This document shows positions 26,060 through 34,078 of a DNA stretch of 64,000 bases, in pieces. The notes beneath the pieces were generated by a model. It saw only the letters and a program-made list of their open reading frames with translations, was not told the DNA's origin and did no database searches. The DNA lies in the NCBI RefSeq assembly GCF_037996825.1, contig NZ_JBBNAC010000001.1:372001-436000 (forward strand), in the 5' to 3' direction. Source of the DNA: Bdellovibrio sp. BCCA (GTDB lineage: Bacteria > Bdellovibrionota > Bdellovibrionia > Bdellovibrionales > Bdellovibrionaceae). The translations under genes were made by a program, and so were the position numbers. Each line of letters opens with the position of its first letter. Position 1 is the stretch's first letter.

Positions 26060-26818
26060 ATGGAAAACGGATTTAATTTAAGAGAACGAACTGCTTTGAT
26101 TGTAGGTCCTTTTACGACGACGGTACAAAGTCTGATGATGGGACTCACGCAAATGGGCTCTGATTGTGTGTTGTTGGATTTTGATAATTCTGCAAGCCAA
26201 CGTTTTTGCAATCAGATCAATGACTCTCGTGAAATAAATCCTAAGTTTGGCCGTGCGATCAGTATTAAATCTCCGATGAAAACTCCTGAAGATATCAAAG
26301 ACGCTGTGGGATCTGCGGCGCAGTCTTTTGGCAGTGTAGATTTGTTTATCGACGCGCAAGTTTACAATAAGCCGAATCGTTATAAAATCGGCGAGGCTTT
26401 AAGCCATTTGGATGAAGAAGTTCAGCACAACTTTAAAAGCTCTGTGATGCTCACCCATGCGGTTTTAAATTTTTTAAAGAATCGCAAGCGCGGTCGCATT
26501 CTTTATCTTTTGAATGAAAACTATCCTGATCCTATTTTGGCGGGCGCCCGAGGAGCCTTGGTTCCTTTTGCCCAGTCTTTGGCAAAACAAGTTGCTGAAC
26601 ACAATATCACGGTGAATGTTTTGAAATTGGGACTGACAGAAGAATTTATTTTAGCGCAACATCCGGAAGCGAAATCAATTAAGGAAGCGGTTGAGAAGTT
26701 GCGTGAAAAAGAACCGCATTTAAAAATCACGGAACCAGAAAAAGTGACAAACACGATCACTTATCTGGTCAGCCAATACGGCTCGGCTGTAAATGGACAG
26801 GTGATCTCGTTAAGCTAG
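26060..26818 (+). CDS. Degenerate short-chain dehydrogenase/reductase (FabI-like SDR)
   Basis: A 252-residue protein with the SDR fold pattern: N-terminal strand TALIVGPF (about residue 11), strand VDLFIDAQVYN (about 94), helix ending in MLTHAVLNFL, ILYLLNE (about 150), a helix GARGALVPFAQSLAKQ (about 160) and ITVNVLKLG (about 185). The glycine-rich cofactor loop (TGxxxGIG) reads VGPFTTTVQ, and the catalytic YxxxK position reads LAGAR, so both the NAD(P) loop and the Tyr/Lys pair are lost. It is probably a non-catalytic or altered-function SDR. A strong terminator follows. Confidence 0.75.
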   Translation: MENGFNLRERTALIVGPFTTTVQSLMMGLTQMGSDCVLLDFDNSASQRFCNQINDSREINPKFGRAISIKSPMKTPEDIKDAVGSAAQSFGSVDLFIDAQVYNKPNRYKIGEALSHLDEEVQHNFKSSVMLTHAVLNFLKNRKRGRILYLLNENYPDPILAGARGALVPFAQSLAKQVAEHNITVNVLKLGLTEEFILAQHPEAKSIKEAVEKLREKEPHLKITEPEKVTNTITYLVSQYGSAVNGQVISLS

Positions 26819-26827
26819 TCTCTTAAA

Positions 26828-26856
26828 ACTGAAGCTCTTTTTAAGAGAGCTTCAGT
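26828..26856. terminator. Rho-independent terminator between converging genes
   Basis: ACTGAAGCTCT (26828-26838) pairs with AGAGCTTCAGT (26846-26856) around a 7-base loop. It overlaps the last codons of the HD-domain gene and can end the SDR transcript; the T-tract is imperfect (ccttttaa). Confidence 0.7.
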
Positions 26857-28160
26857 CCTTTTAAAATCGCATCTGCTTTTGCAATATTCTCTGGCGCTAC
26901 ATAAATACGGTCGATGATACGAGCGCCTTCATAGCGTTGGAAGATCTCTGTCGTTTGATTGATCGGAGCCGGTTGCGCCCAACGATCGTATTGATCAACA
27001 ACGTAAATTTGCAGGGCACGTTCTTCCGGAGAAGCCGTGTGATATTTCGACAAACGCGCTTTAGAACTTGTGCGAATCACTTCAAGACCTTCAGCTTCCA
27101 AGGCCTTTTTAATCATTTCAGGTCGTTCAGATTCTGCTGTGTTGTGCTGCTCGATTAAAACTTTAAATGGTTTTCTTTGCGCAATTCTTTGCGCCCAAGG
27201 ATTTTCAGCGCCCATCAAGTGTTCGTGCAAGCGATAGTCGTTGTAGCGAGTATATTCATTGATATCGCCTGGCAAAACGAATGTACAATCAGGAGACGTC
27301 AAATAACGAGTGAGCATCTCTTCATAGATAATGCTTTTATGATGGCAGTACACCATCAAGTGCATGTGGTGGCGTGAAATCAAAAAATCGTCGAAAGAGT
27401 AAAGGGCACGGCGATTCAAAGCCAGATACATTTTGTTTTCGCGACGATAAAACGTGAGATTTTGCACCAACCATGCAAGATCGATCTTGCCGTAGTTCGT
27501 TCCGCAGAAATAACTGTCACGCTCTAGATAGTCCATGCGATCGACATCCAGTTCACTGGAAACCAGCTGGCTTAAGATCGGTCTAAAGTCCACACCGTTA
27601 TCGATGAAGAAATCATCCGGGCAGTGCAAAGCCTTATCAATCAAACAAGCGACGTGAATCGGTTGGATTTCTGGAAATTGCTGACGAATTGTCTCAGCAA
27701 TTTGAGAATCGGTAACGTATTTGATTGTGTAGTCTTCGTGATTCGCACGGCGATTGTGATTCATGACTGTGTGAGCTTCGTCACCGTATTGCTCTTGCTC
27801 TTTGTAAAGTTTGATATTGAGCTCCGAAAGATGTGGCATCACTTGCTCGGTCGTATGACTTAAAGGCCCATGACCTACGTCGTGCAAAAGCGCACCTAAA
27901 CGAAGAACCTGACGAAAACGTGTCTTTACAGAAGGTTTTGAAAACGGATAAACGCGAAAGATCGCATCGAAGGTTTCACCAGCCAGATGCCCAACACCCA
28001 CAGAATGGATGTAGCGATTGTGAGTAGCTCCAGGAAAGCTAAACTCCGCATAGCCAAGCTGCTTAATCGCACGCAGACGTTGATATTCAGCGGTATCCAG
28101 GACGGCAACCTCTTGATCAGAATAATAAATCGAACCGTGAACAGGATCCCGAATCTCCAT
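26841..28160 (-). CDS. HD-domain phosphohydrolase, SAMHD1/dGTPase-like
   Basis: A 439-residue HD-superfamily enzyme resembling dNTP triphosphohydrolases (SAMHD1/YwfO type), which would hydrolyse dNTPs to nucleosides plus triphosphate. The N-terminus IRDPVHGSIYYSDQE is characteristic. The metal-binding set is intact: THNRYIHSVGVGHLA (about residues 46-60), ALLHDVGHGPLSH (about 90-102) and ELDVDRMDYLERD (about 205-217). The start has GAGGAG six bases upstream, and a REP-like repeat lies 12 bp before the start codon in the leader. Its role could be nucleotide-pool control or phage defence; the sequence does not decide. Confidence 0.9.
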   Translation of the reverse strand: MEIRDPVHGSIYYSDQEVAVLDTAEYQRLRAIKQLGYAEFSFPGATHNRYIHSVGVGHLAGETFDAIFRVYPFSKPSVKTRFRQVLRLGALLHDVGHGPLSHTTEQVMPHLSELNIKLYKEQEQYGDEAHTVMNHNRRANHEDYTIKYVTDSQIAETIRQQFPEIQPIHVACLIDKALHCPDDFFIDNGVDFRPILSQLVSSELDVDRMDYLERDSYFCGTNYGKIDLAWLVQNLTFYRRENKMYLALNRRALYSFDDFLISRHHMHLMVYCHHKSIIYEEMLTRYLTSPDCTFVLPGDINEYTRYNDYRLHEHLMGAENPWAQRIAQRKPFKVLIEQHNTAESERPEMIKKALEAEGLEVIRTSSKARLSKYHTASPEERALQIYVVDQYDRWAQPAPINQTTEIFQRYEGARIIDRIYVAPENIAKADAILKGLKLS

Positions 28161-28172
28161 TGAACACTCCTC

Positions 28173-28208
28173 GGAGGTACGCCGTACCTTTTTGAATTGC
28201 GGCGCAAC
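28173..28208 (-). repeat. REP-like repeat, left copy flanking the RAYT gene
   Basis: It contains two small palindromes, GGTAC-GCC-GTACC (28176-28188) and TTGC-GGC-GCAA (28197-28207), joined by TTTTTGAA. It is inverted relative to the copy at 28981-29013 and lies in the leader of the HD-domain gene. Confidence 0.8.
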
Positions 28209-28341
28209 ATAAGCTTATTTCAACTAACATATTCATTTATCGAGAGAATATGTCAAGGGGCGTACTTCGGACCGAGAAAGGCCTCCTACGCATAGGATTT
28301 GGAAGATAGCTTGGGACTAGATATTGATGGTCTGGCATTAT

Positions 28342-28980
28342 ATGCCGAGAAAAAAATTCTATCCGACCAATGAATATCCTTATCATGTAACCGCTCGAAC
28401 CTCTAATAAAGAATGGTTTGGAGTTCCTTTAGAAACTGTATGGGGCATATTTGCAGATTATCTTCATTTTGTCTGGCGGGCTTATGACGTAAGAATTCAT
28501 TCATTTGTTTTAATGAACAATCATTTTCATATGCTCATTTCGACTCCCGAGGGAAACCTGGATCAGGTCATGAACTATCTTCTTAGAGAGGTCAGTAAAA
28601 GAATCGGAGAGGAGACCGGGCGAATCAATCAAGTGTTTGGAGGTCCCTACCATTGGTCTGTAATTAAGAACTCCGTTCACTATCAACATGCCTATAAATA
28701 TGTTTATCGAAATCCGGTCCACGCGGGCATTTGTAGAAGAGTTGAAGATTATAAGTATAGTTCTTTGCCCGGCTTATTGGGGATCGACTATTTGTATATA
28801 CCCGTGTACGACAACTTAAATTTAATTCAGAGCCCAACAGCGCAATTGTCATGGCTGAATAATGAATACGAAAATGAAGATCGCGAAGCTATTTTTAAGG
28901 CGCTGAAGAGGAGAGAATTCGGGTTCTCCAGAGATCCACAAACGGCAAGAGTGCATTATCTTGAAAATACAGTTGTTTAG
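28342..28980 (+). CDS. REP-associated tyrosine transposase (RAYT, Y1_Tnp)
   Basis: A 212-residue single-strand transposase of the IS200/RAYT group. The N-terminus MPRKKFYPTNEYPYHVTAR is typical. The HUH metal motif is MNNHFHML (about residues 57-64), preceded by HSFVLM, and the catalytic tyrosine lies in the YKYVYRNPVHAG segment (about 120-131). The start is set at the ATG of MPRKK because the longest frame begins at a TTG six codons earlier and neither has a good ribosome site. The stop codon touches the right-hand REP-like repeat. The gene looks intact, so activity is possible. Confidence 0.88.
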   Translation: MPRKKFYPTNEYPYHVTARTSNKEWFGVPLETVWGIFADYLHFVWRAYDVRIHSFVLMNNHFHMLISTPEGNLDQVMNYLLREVSKRIGEETGRINQVFGGPYHWSVIKNSVHYQHAYKYVYRNPVHAGICRRVEDYKYSSLPGLLGIDYLYIPVYDNLNLIQSPTAQLSWLNNEYENEDREAIFKALKRREFGFSRDPQTARVHYLENTVV

Positions 28981-29013
28981 TGCGGCGCAATTCAAATAGG
29001 TACGGCGTACCTC
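28981..29013 (+). repeat. REP-like repeat, right copy flanking the RAYT gene
   Basis: TGCGGCGCAA (28981-28990) and GGTAC-GGC-GTACC (28999-29011) joined by TTCAAATA. It begins directly after the transposase stop codon and ends against the stop codon of the minus-strand gene at 29014. It is inverted relative to the copy at 28173-28208. Confidence 0.8.
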
Positions 29014-29760
29014 CTAAGGCCCTGGATATTTTTTAAAATAGGCCTCTACGTGGCGGGTGAATTCTTCTTCGGAGGCGAGCTTGTTGAAATTCTCCATTTC
29101 TTTAATGGCCCGTGGAGTTTTCTTAAAGGCGACTCCGTATTGATCCATATGAATGACTTTGGAGTTAAGCTGTAACTGGTTCTGATAAGGTTTCAGCTTT
29201 TCACTGGTCTTAAGCAGATAGGCGAATATTCCGGCGTCGATGAAAACCAAATCCACTCGTTTGTTGGCAAGTTTTAAAAGATTCAGTTCGTCAGTGGAGG
29301 CCGGCTCCAGTTTTAGTTTTTTCTCTTTGTGCAGGCGTTGAAAAGAAACGGCCATTTCATAGCCGCTCGCATTTCCTATTTTATAGGGAAGAATGTCTTC
29401 GGGTTTTTTCCAGAGAATAGGGTTGTCTTTTCTCTCTGCAAAGACCCATGGCGTTTGGTAAACCACTTTGGACATTGTGAACTCTGGAGTGACGTTGACT
29501 TGGGTCACTGGAAAAAATCCAATAACGCTTTCATCTTTCATTGCTAATTTTCTTCCCCGCAAGAAAGGAGCAAAGGTGATCTTCAATTCGCAGTCGCCTT
29601 TTTTTAACATCTGTCGAAGGGCATAAATAGCAGCACCTTGCTCTGGCAAAGATTCACTGACGAAGGGAGGCGCTTCGTAAGTCACAAAATGCATTTCTCT
29701 TGCTAAAACAGCGTTAGCAATGAACAGGGTAGAGCTGAATATCAAAAACACGCGCCACAT
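29014..29760 (-). CDS. Periplasmic solute-binding-like protein (SBP_bac_3-like)
   Basis: A 248-residue exported protein. The start is set at the ATG of the signal peptide (MWRVFLIFSSTLFIANAVLA); the longest frame begins at a TTG seven codons earlier. The fold resembles family 3 binding proteins: HFVTYEAPPFVS (about residue 24) is the typical first strand, followed by ALRQMLKK, a LDLVFID-like strand in KRVDLVFIDAGIF (about 165) and a C-terminal helix FNKLASEEEFTRHVEAYFKKY. There are no permease or ATPase genes nearby, so it is probably an orphan. Its stop codon abuts the right REP-like repeat of the RAYT unit. Confidence 0.7.
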   Translation of the reverse strand: MWRVFLIFSSTLFIANAVLAREMHFVTYEAPPFVSESLPEQGAAIYALRQMLKKGDCELKITFAPFLRGRKLAMKDESVIGFFPVTQVNVTPEFTMSKVVYQTPWVFAERKDNPILWKKPEDILPYKIGNASGYEMAVSFQRLHKEKKLKLEPASTDELNLLKLANKRVDLVFIDAGIFAYLLKTSEKLKPYQNQLQLNSKVIHMDQYGVAFKKTPRAIKEMENFNKLASEEEFTRHVEAYFKKYPGP

Positions 29761-29995
29761 TCGCTCTGATCTCCGTTTCAAGTTTTTGAAGCTTGAACAC
29801 TAATTTCGTCTTCTTATAGAGTCACCGAAAAATAAGAAAAAGTGTTACAAAATCAAAGGTTTACATGTAATTAACTGTGGCCAATCTGAGCTGCAATTTA
29901 TTGGACCAAGGACCAGATCTGTAAAAAAATGAGACGTATCACTTTAGGAATTTCTGAAGGCTCCGATCAGTAAGGTAAGAATGAATCGCCCATTC

Positions 29996-30037
29996 GCACC
30001 AAGGTAGGTGCACAGAGTTTCAAGGATAGAAACTCTG
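29996..30037 (+). promoter_or_regulatory. Two hairpins in the flagellin mRNA leader
   Basis: GCACC-AAGGTA-GGTGC (29996-30011) is followed directly by CAGAGTTTC-AAGGATA-GAAACTCTG (30013-30037). They lie 23 bp before the flagellin start and just upstream of the AAGGAGGAGG ribosome site, which stays free. Stem-loops at the 5' end of flagellin messages commonly affect stability or translation. Confidence 0.6.
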
Positions 30038-30060
30038 CAAATCTTCAAGGAGGAGGAATT

Positions 30061-30909
30061 ATGGGTTTGCGTATTAACACGAACACAGCTTCGTTGAATG
30101 CTCAGAGAGTTCTCTGGGGAACGAAGATCGGTCTTGATAAGAGCATGGAAAAGCTTGCATCAGGATTCCGAATCAACCGCGCTGGTGACGATGCTGCCGG
30201 CCTCGCGATCTCTGAGAATTTAAAAGCTCAAGTTCGCGGTCTTAAACAAGCATCACGAAATGCTCAAGACGGTATCTCTCTCGTGCAAGTCGCCGAGGGT
30301 TCGATGAATGAGATCTCTTCGATCTTAATTCGTCTCAGAGAGTTGTCTGTACAAGCCGCTTCTGACACTGTTGGACCGACCGAACGTCAGTTCCTCAATG
30401 TGGAATACGATCAGCTTGTATCAGAGATTGACCGTATCTCCGAAGGCACAGAGTTCAACGGAACTCAGTTGCTGGCAGGTGTGGGCTCCATCTTGGATTT
30501 CCAAGTTGGTACTAGAAATAATCCTGAAATCGACCGTATCTCTTTCGATGCATCTAAAGCAGATGCGAACTCCGCAGCCCTTGGCGTGAACTTGACGTCA
30601 GTAGCCGATAAAGCTTCCGCACAAAATGCGCTAGCAGCTATCGACCAAGCGATCGTGAGTGTCTCTGCGATGAGAGCCGACTTCGGTGCGATTCAAAATC
30701 GTCTTCAATCAACGGTATCGAACATTCAAGTTTCCGTTGAGAATATGTCAGCCGCGAACTCTCGTATCAGAGATGTGGACGTAGCTGAAGAGACGTCTGA
30801 AATGACTAGAAATAATATCTTGTTGCAAGCAGGTACTAGCGTCCTAGCACAAGCAAACCAACAAGCTAACGTAGCACTTGGACTCTTGAACAAATCTTTC
30901 CAAGGTTAA
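30061..30909 (+). CDS. fliC: Flagellin
   Basis: A 282-residue flagellin, the subunit of the flagellar filament, exported by the flagellar type III system. The N-terminal D0/D1 region is standard (MGLRINTNTASLNAQR, LASGFRINRAGDDAAGLAISE near residues 32-52, QDGISLVQVAEGSM). The C-terminal D1/D0 is also standard (ANSRIRDVDVAEETSEMTRN, QAGTSVLAQANQQ). The middle is very short, so the surface domains D2/D3 are absent. The ribosome site is AAGGAGGAGG. The leader carries two hairpins. A second flagellin gene follows after about 450 bp, fitting the multi-flagellin arrangement of Bdellovibrio. Confidence 0.97.
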   Translation: MGLRINTNTASLNAQRVLWGTKIGLDKSMEKLASGFRINRAGDDAAGLAISENLKAQVRGLKQASRNAQDGISLVQVAEGSMNEISSILIRLRELSVQAASDTVGPTERQFLNVEYDQLVSEIDRISEGTEFNGTQLLAGVGSILDFQVGTRNNPEIDRISFDASKADANSAALGVNLTSVADKASAQNALAAIDQAIVSVSAMRADFGAIQNRLQSTVSNIQVSVENMSAANSRIRDVDVAEETSEMTRNNILLQAGTSVLAQANQQANVALGLLNKSFQG

Positions 30910-30916
30910 TCTGATG

Positions 30917-31088
30917 TACTCCGGTAAGGATGCCGGAGTATGACTCTAACCTTAACGAAAGAACGGTTCCCGATCTTATCTTCAATGATCAAGATCACCC
31001 TCAAGAGAATTATCCATCGAGATAATTCCGAGTGTACATGACCCCGAAGCTCTGTTTAGAGCTGACAATTTGATCTGTTTCCTGCGAC
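30917..31088 (+). other. Flagellin 3' region with an 8-bp hairpin
   Basis: Right after the flagellin stop, TACTCCGG (30917-30924) pairs with CCGGAGTA (30933-30940), but no T-run follows, so it is not a classic terminator and may instead protect the mRNA 3' part. The true terminator is probably at 31089-31117. Confidence 0.4.
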
Positions 31089-31117
31089 GAGGCCGCCAAT
31101 GCGGCGGCCTCATTTTT
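31089..31117 (+). terminator. Rho-independent terminator after the first flagellin gene
   Basis: GAGGCCGCC (31089-31097) pairs perfectly with GGCGGCCTC (31103-31111) around AATGC, followed by ATTTTT. Confidence 0.9.
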
Positions 31118-31365
31118 CGTGGAAGGATTTTTTCCTTCATCATTTTTGCGCAAATTCTTCGCGCGCGATTTTCAAAAAAATTTTCCTGAAAAATAAAAAC
31201 AAAACAAAAAATCTGGACTCGAGTCACTCATATTTTTTTCCGAAAAGTTAGGTGGAACCTTGTATCGCAAGTTCCGAATATTAATTTAGCAGGTGCACGG
31301 ATCGCGCCTTAAGCCAATGGATGGCATTTTTTCAAGGAGGAAGAGGATTATGCAGGGAGGATAGA

Positions 31366-32199
31366 ATGGGATTAAGAATCGGTACAAACGTGTCGGCATT
31401 GAATGCGCAAAAGAATCTGTACATGACACAGATCAATGCGAACAGATCAATGGCAAGATTGGCTTCTGGATTCAGAATCAATCAGGCAGCAGACGACGCC
31501 GCTGGCCTTGCGATCAGTGAGAACCTCAAAGGACAAATCAGAGGTTTGAGACAAGCCAACAGAAATGCCAACGACGGTATTTCTTTAGTGCAAGTCGCAG
31601 AGGGTAGCTTGAATGAAGTTTCAAACATGCTCATTCGTTTAAGAGAATTGGGTGTACAGGCGTCTTCTGACACGATTGGTGGAACAGAAAGAAAGTTTTT
31701 GGATGTTGAGTATCAACAGTTGAAGTCCGAGATTCAGCGTATTACTGAAGCCACAGAGTTTAACGGTTACGAATTGCTCAACGGTACTGGTGGAATGATT
31801 GATATCCAGGTCGGAACAAACAACGACCCTTTCCGTGACAGAATCAGTTTTAATTCTGGTGCGGCAAATGCTTCAGTGGATGCTTTGGGTTTGACGGCAG
31901 AATCTGTCTCAACAAAAGAAGGCGCGCAACTGAGCTTGGATGTGATTGACCAGGCCATGACATCGGTGAACGCGATTCGCGCGAACTTCGGTGCCCTACA
32001 AAATCGTCTAGTATCAACATCAAATAACTTGTTGATCGCAGATGAAAACTTGTCGGCAGCGAACTCTCGAATCAGAGACACAGACGTCGCGGCAGAGACT
32101 TCCGAAATGACAAGAAATAACATCTTGTTGCAAGCGGGGATCTCGGTTCTAGGTCAAGCCAACCAGTCACAACAGCTGGCTTTGAAACTCTTAGGTTAA
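31366..32199 (+). CDS. fliC: Flagellin
   Basis: A 277-residue flagellin paralogous to the one at 30061. The start is set at the ATG of MGLRIGTNVSALNAQK, which has GGGAGG six to seven bases upstream; a longer frame adds 15 unrelated residues. Conserved ends include MARLASGFRINQAADDAAGL and AENLSAANSRIRDTDVAAE (the latter starting with DENL), again with almost no central domain. Different codon use and central sequence from the first copy (for example EATEFNGYELLNGTGG) show that this is an old duplication. Its own leader and terminator suggest independent expression. The filament probably contains several flagellins. Confidence 0.97.
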   Translation: MGLRIGTNVSALNAQKNLYMTQINANRSMARLASGFRINQAADDAAGLAISENLKGQIRGLRQANRNANDGISLVQVAEGSLNEVSNMLIRLRELGVQASSDTIGGTERKFLDVEYQQLKSEIQRITEATEFNGYELLNGTGGMIDIQVGTNNDPFRDRISFNSGAANASVDALGLTAESVSTKEGAQLSLDVIDQAMTSVNAIRANFGALQNRLVSTSNNLLIADENLSAANSRIRDTDVAAETSEMTRNNILLQAGISVLGQANQSQQLALKLLG

Positions 32200-32212
32200 T
32201 CCGTTTTTCTTA

Positions 32213-32253
32213 AAAGGGTTGCTCCTGAATAAGGGGTGGCCCTTTCTTTTTTT
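32213..32253 (+). terminator. Rho-independent terminator after the second flagellin gene
   Basis: AAAGGG pairs with CCCTTT at the base of an imperfect stem (inner CTCC with GGGG), followed by CTTTTTTT. Confidence 0.8.
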
Positions 32254-32424
32254 ACAAACCTGTCTAAAACTTGGATATCTCTTGCGTGAAGGATTCTGCT
32301 TTAACGCCTGTCCACGAGTTTCCGCGAAAATATTCAATCTTACAATCTGGCAATTTGGAGATTTGCCCTCTTAGGAGTATAAAGTTCGCGTTCTAAATAC
32401 GAATAACGACTTTAAGGAGTCTCC

Positions 32425-32793
32425 ATGAAAAACATGATTATGGCGGCAGCTCTTTTGCTGTCTGTGTCTGCTCAAGCAAACGATCAATATGTTCCAGTTA
32501 TTAAATGTAAAGGCAACGGTGTTGCTTTGACTGTTTCTGAAGGCGGTTTCACCGGTATTCCGATGATCCAAATCGACCGCGAAGAAGAAGGTGTCACATC
32601 TTCTGAAAATCACTTGGCTCGTTTGGTACGCGCAGAAGGTCGCATGGGTGCTCCAGTGACTTATGTTGGTAAGAAGATCACTTTCACGATTAACTTCACA
32701 ACATCTCCTGGCCCTAACGGCACTCGCCAAGGCACTCTTTATAATAAAGAGACTAAGAAATCTGAAACGCTTGTCTGTAAGCGTGTAAAATAA
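32425..32793 (+). CDS. Small secreted protein, unknown function
   Basis: A 122-residue protein with AAGGAG before the ATG and a signal peptide (MKNMIMAAALLLSVSAQA). The mature protein is about 104 residues, beta-rich (VALTVSEGGFTG, PVTYVGKKITFTINFTT) and has two cysteines near the ends (VIKCKGNG and TLVCKRVK) that probably form one disulfide. No family is recognised. It is monocistronic, with its own strong terminator. Confidence 0.75.
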   Translation: MKNMIMAAALLLSVSAQANDQYVPVIKCKGNGVALTVSEGGFTGIPMIQIDREEEGVTSSENHLARLVRAEGRMGAPVTYVGKKITFTINFTTSPGPNGTRQGTLYNKETKKSETLVCKRVK

Positions 32794-32804
32794 ATCGAAC
32801 ACTG

Positions 32805-32833
32805 AAAAAGGCCGCCAAACGAGCGGCCTTTTT
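32805..32833 (+). terminator. Rho-independent terminator
   Basis: GGCCGC (32810-32815) and GCGGCC (32823-32828) around CAAACGA, extended by A5/T5 on the flanks and ending in TTTTT. Confidence 0.92.
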
Positions 32834-32918
32834 CATTCTCTTTTCATTTAGCCACCTTGCTGCTCAGAGTAATACGAATCTTGTTGAAATAGCGCGAACC
32901 CCCGGGCACCTACAGAGT

Positions 32919-34061
32919 ATGAAATTAATTGCGATTCTTCTTTGTATGATGTCCCTGAAGGCACAAGCGGCTTGGGATCTGAATGATGTCTCTTACTTGA
33001 TGCCTTTGCCTGCAAGCGTGGGCAATGACCAGCTTTTGGGACTTGAGGCTCCAGGAAAAGGTGGCGCTCTTTTACCTCCGTCTTTCGTGGCAAAGATTCC
33101 TGTTCTTGCTTTTGGAATGAATCGCGAAGAAACAGCAGCAGCATTGCGTGTGATGGCTGTGCGTATTGATCCTTGTTTTCCTTTGCCGACACCTCAATCT
33201 TGCCAAAAGCAAATTCGTTTGGTGTGGCAACCGATTGAAATGGGCCGCCGCAATCAAGTTCAAACAGTGGATGCCGCTCTTCATAGTTTCTATGTTTTGA
33301 CAGATGCCGAGTTTGATTCTTTGCTTAACGATATTGAAACTTGGAAAAAGAAATACGCAGTGAAAACTGATTTTGTTCCTTTGCAAGTTCATCCCGCTTG
33401 GGCCAAAGAGGGAGATCGCAGTCCTGCTCTGGCGGATTTTCACAACATTCTAAAAAAATACGCCGGTGTCGGCAATATGACTCGTGTGACAGCGATGGTT
33501 TTGCGTGGCGCGGGTGACATGTGGGCTTTTGCAGGCTTTGAGGTTCGCGGTGACGATTTAGAAATGATTCCGGTTCCGCGTTTGAATGGAAAACTTTCTC
33601 AAGCCTTCATCAATGTTGCGGTTCCTGCAGAACAATTTGCGGGCGGAGGAATTTCTCCGACTCCCAAAGGCGATGACACATTCAATAATATCGCTGCGGA
33701 ATCTGTTCGACTGGGCGAGGGAACAGAAGATCTTATTCGCCAAGAAGTGAAAGCGGCTTTCCGTATCGAAAATCCTAAAAACTTTAATCCTGAAAATATG
33801 GACTGTGTAAGCTGTCACGTGGCTCAACCCGCAATTCAATGGGTTTTAAACAAGCGTCCTGAGTTAAAAGCTGATCAGCTCTGGAATGCAGAGATTTATA
33901 AAAACTCAAAGTATGATCTCAAAAACGTGAGTCCTGAGCTTTGGAACACACAAATGATTCGTGGCTTAGGTTATTTCGGTAAGAATTTGGCGATAAGCCA
34001 ACGCGTGATCAATGAATCTGCGGAAGTCGCAGACATGCTTAATCAAAAAGCGGCGAAATAA
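32919..34061 (+). CDS. Exported protein with a single CxxCH haem-binding motif
   Basis: A 380-residue protein with a short signal peptide (MKLIAILLCMMSLKAQA). The only recognisable motif is DCVSCHVAQPA near residue 293, a c-type haem attachment site, with IQWVLN and several methionines downstream that could give the axial ligand. Two further cysteines (DPCFPLPTPQSCQK) lie near residue 90. The remaining sequence is unlike known cytochromes, so it may be a periplasmic redox or haem-sensing protein. No cytochrome-biogenesis or oxidase genes are nearby. The start lacks a strong ribosome site but is supported by the signal peptide. Confidence 0.7.
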   Translation: MKLIAILLCMMSLKAQAAWDLNDVSYLMPLPASVGNDQLLGLEAPGKGGALLPPSFVAKIPVLAFGMNREETAAALRVMAVRIDPCFPLPTPQSCQKQIRLVWQPIEMGRRNQVQTVDAALHSFYVLTDAEFDSLLNDIETWKKKYAVKTDFVPLQVHPAWAKEGDRSPALADFHNILKKYAGVGNMTRVTAMVLRGAGDMWAFAGFEVRGDDLEMIPVPRLNGKLSQAFINVAVPAEQFAGGGISPTPKGDDTFNNIAAESVRLGEGTEDLIRQEVKAAFRIENPKNFNPENMDCVSCHVAQPAIQWVLNKRPELKADQLWNAEIYKNSKYDLKNVSPELWNTQMIRGLGYFGKNLAISQRVINESAEVADMLNQKAAK

Positions 34062-34075
34062 ATCGCCGCTTCTTA
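34048..34075. terminator. Rho-independent terminator between converging genes
   Basis: AAGCGGCGA (34048-34056) pairs with TCGCCGCTT (34063-34071). The loop holds the stop codon of the plus-strand gene. The A-run on the left gives a good T-run for the minus-strand LysR transcript. Confidence 0.75.
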
Positions 34076-34078
34076 TTA

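Larger units (their letters stand above)
28173..29013. mobile_element. RAYT unit: REP-associated transposase gene between inverted REP-like repeats
   Basis: An 841-bp segment consisting of an inverted pair of REP-like repeats with a Y1/HUH transposase gene between. The repeats abut the leader of the HD-domain gene on one side and the stop codon of a binding-protein gene on the other. RAYTs are known to be linked to REP sequences scattered in the same genome, and further copies at 54637-54668 and 25990-26047 fit that pattern. No target-site duplication was identified. Confidence 0.75.

Noticed and set aside
29941-29970. Possible sigma-28 promoter (CCGATC box) for the first flagellin gene
   Set aside because: No matching TAAA -35 box at the right distance, and the second flagellin leader shows no equivalent.
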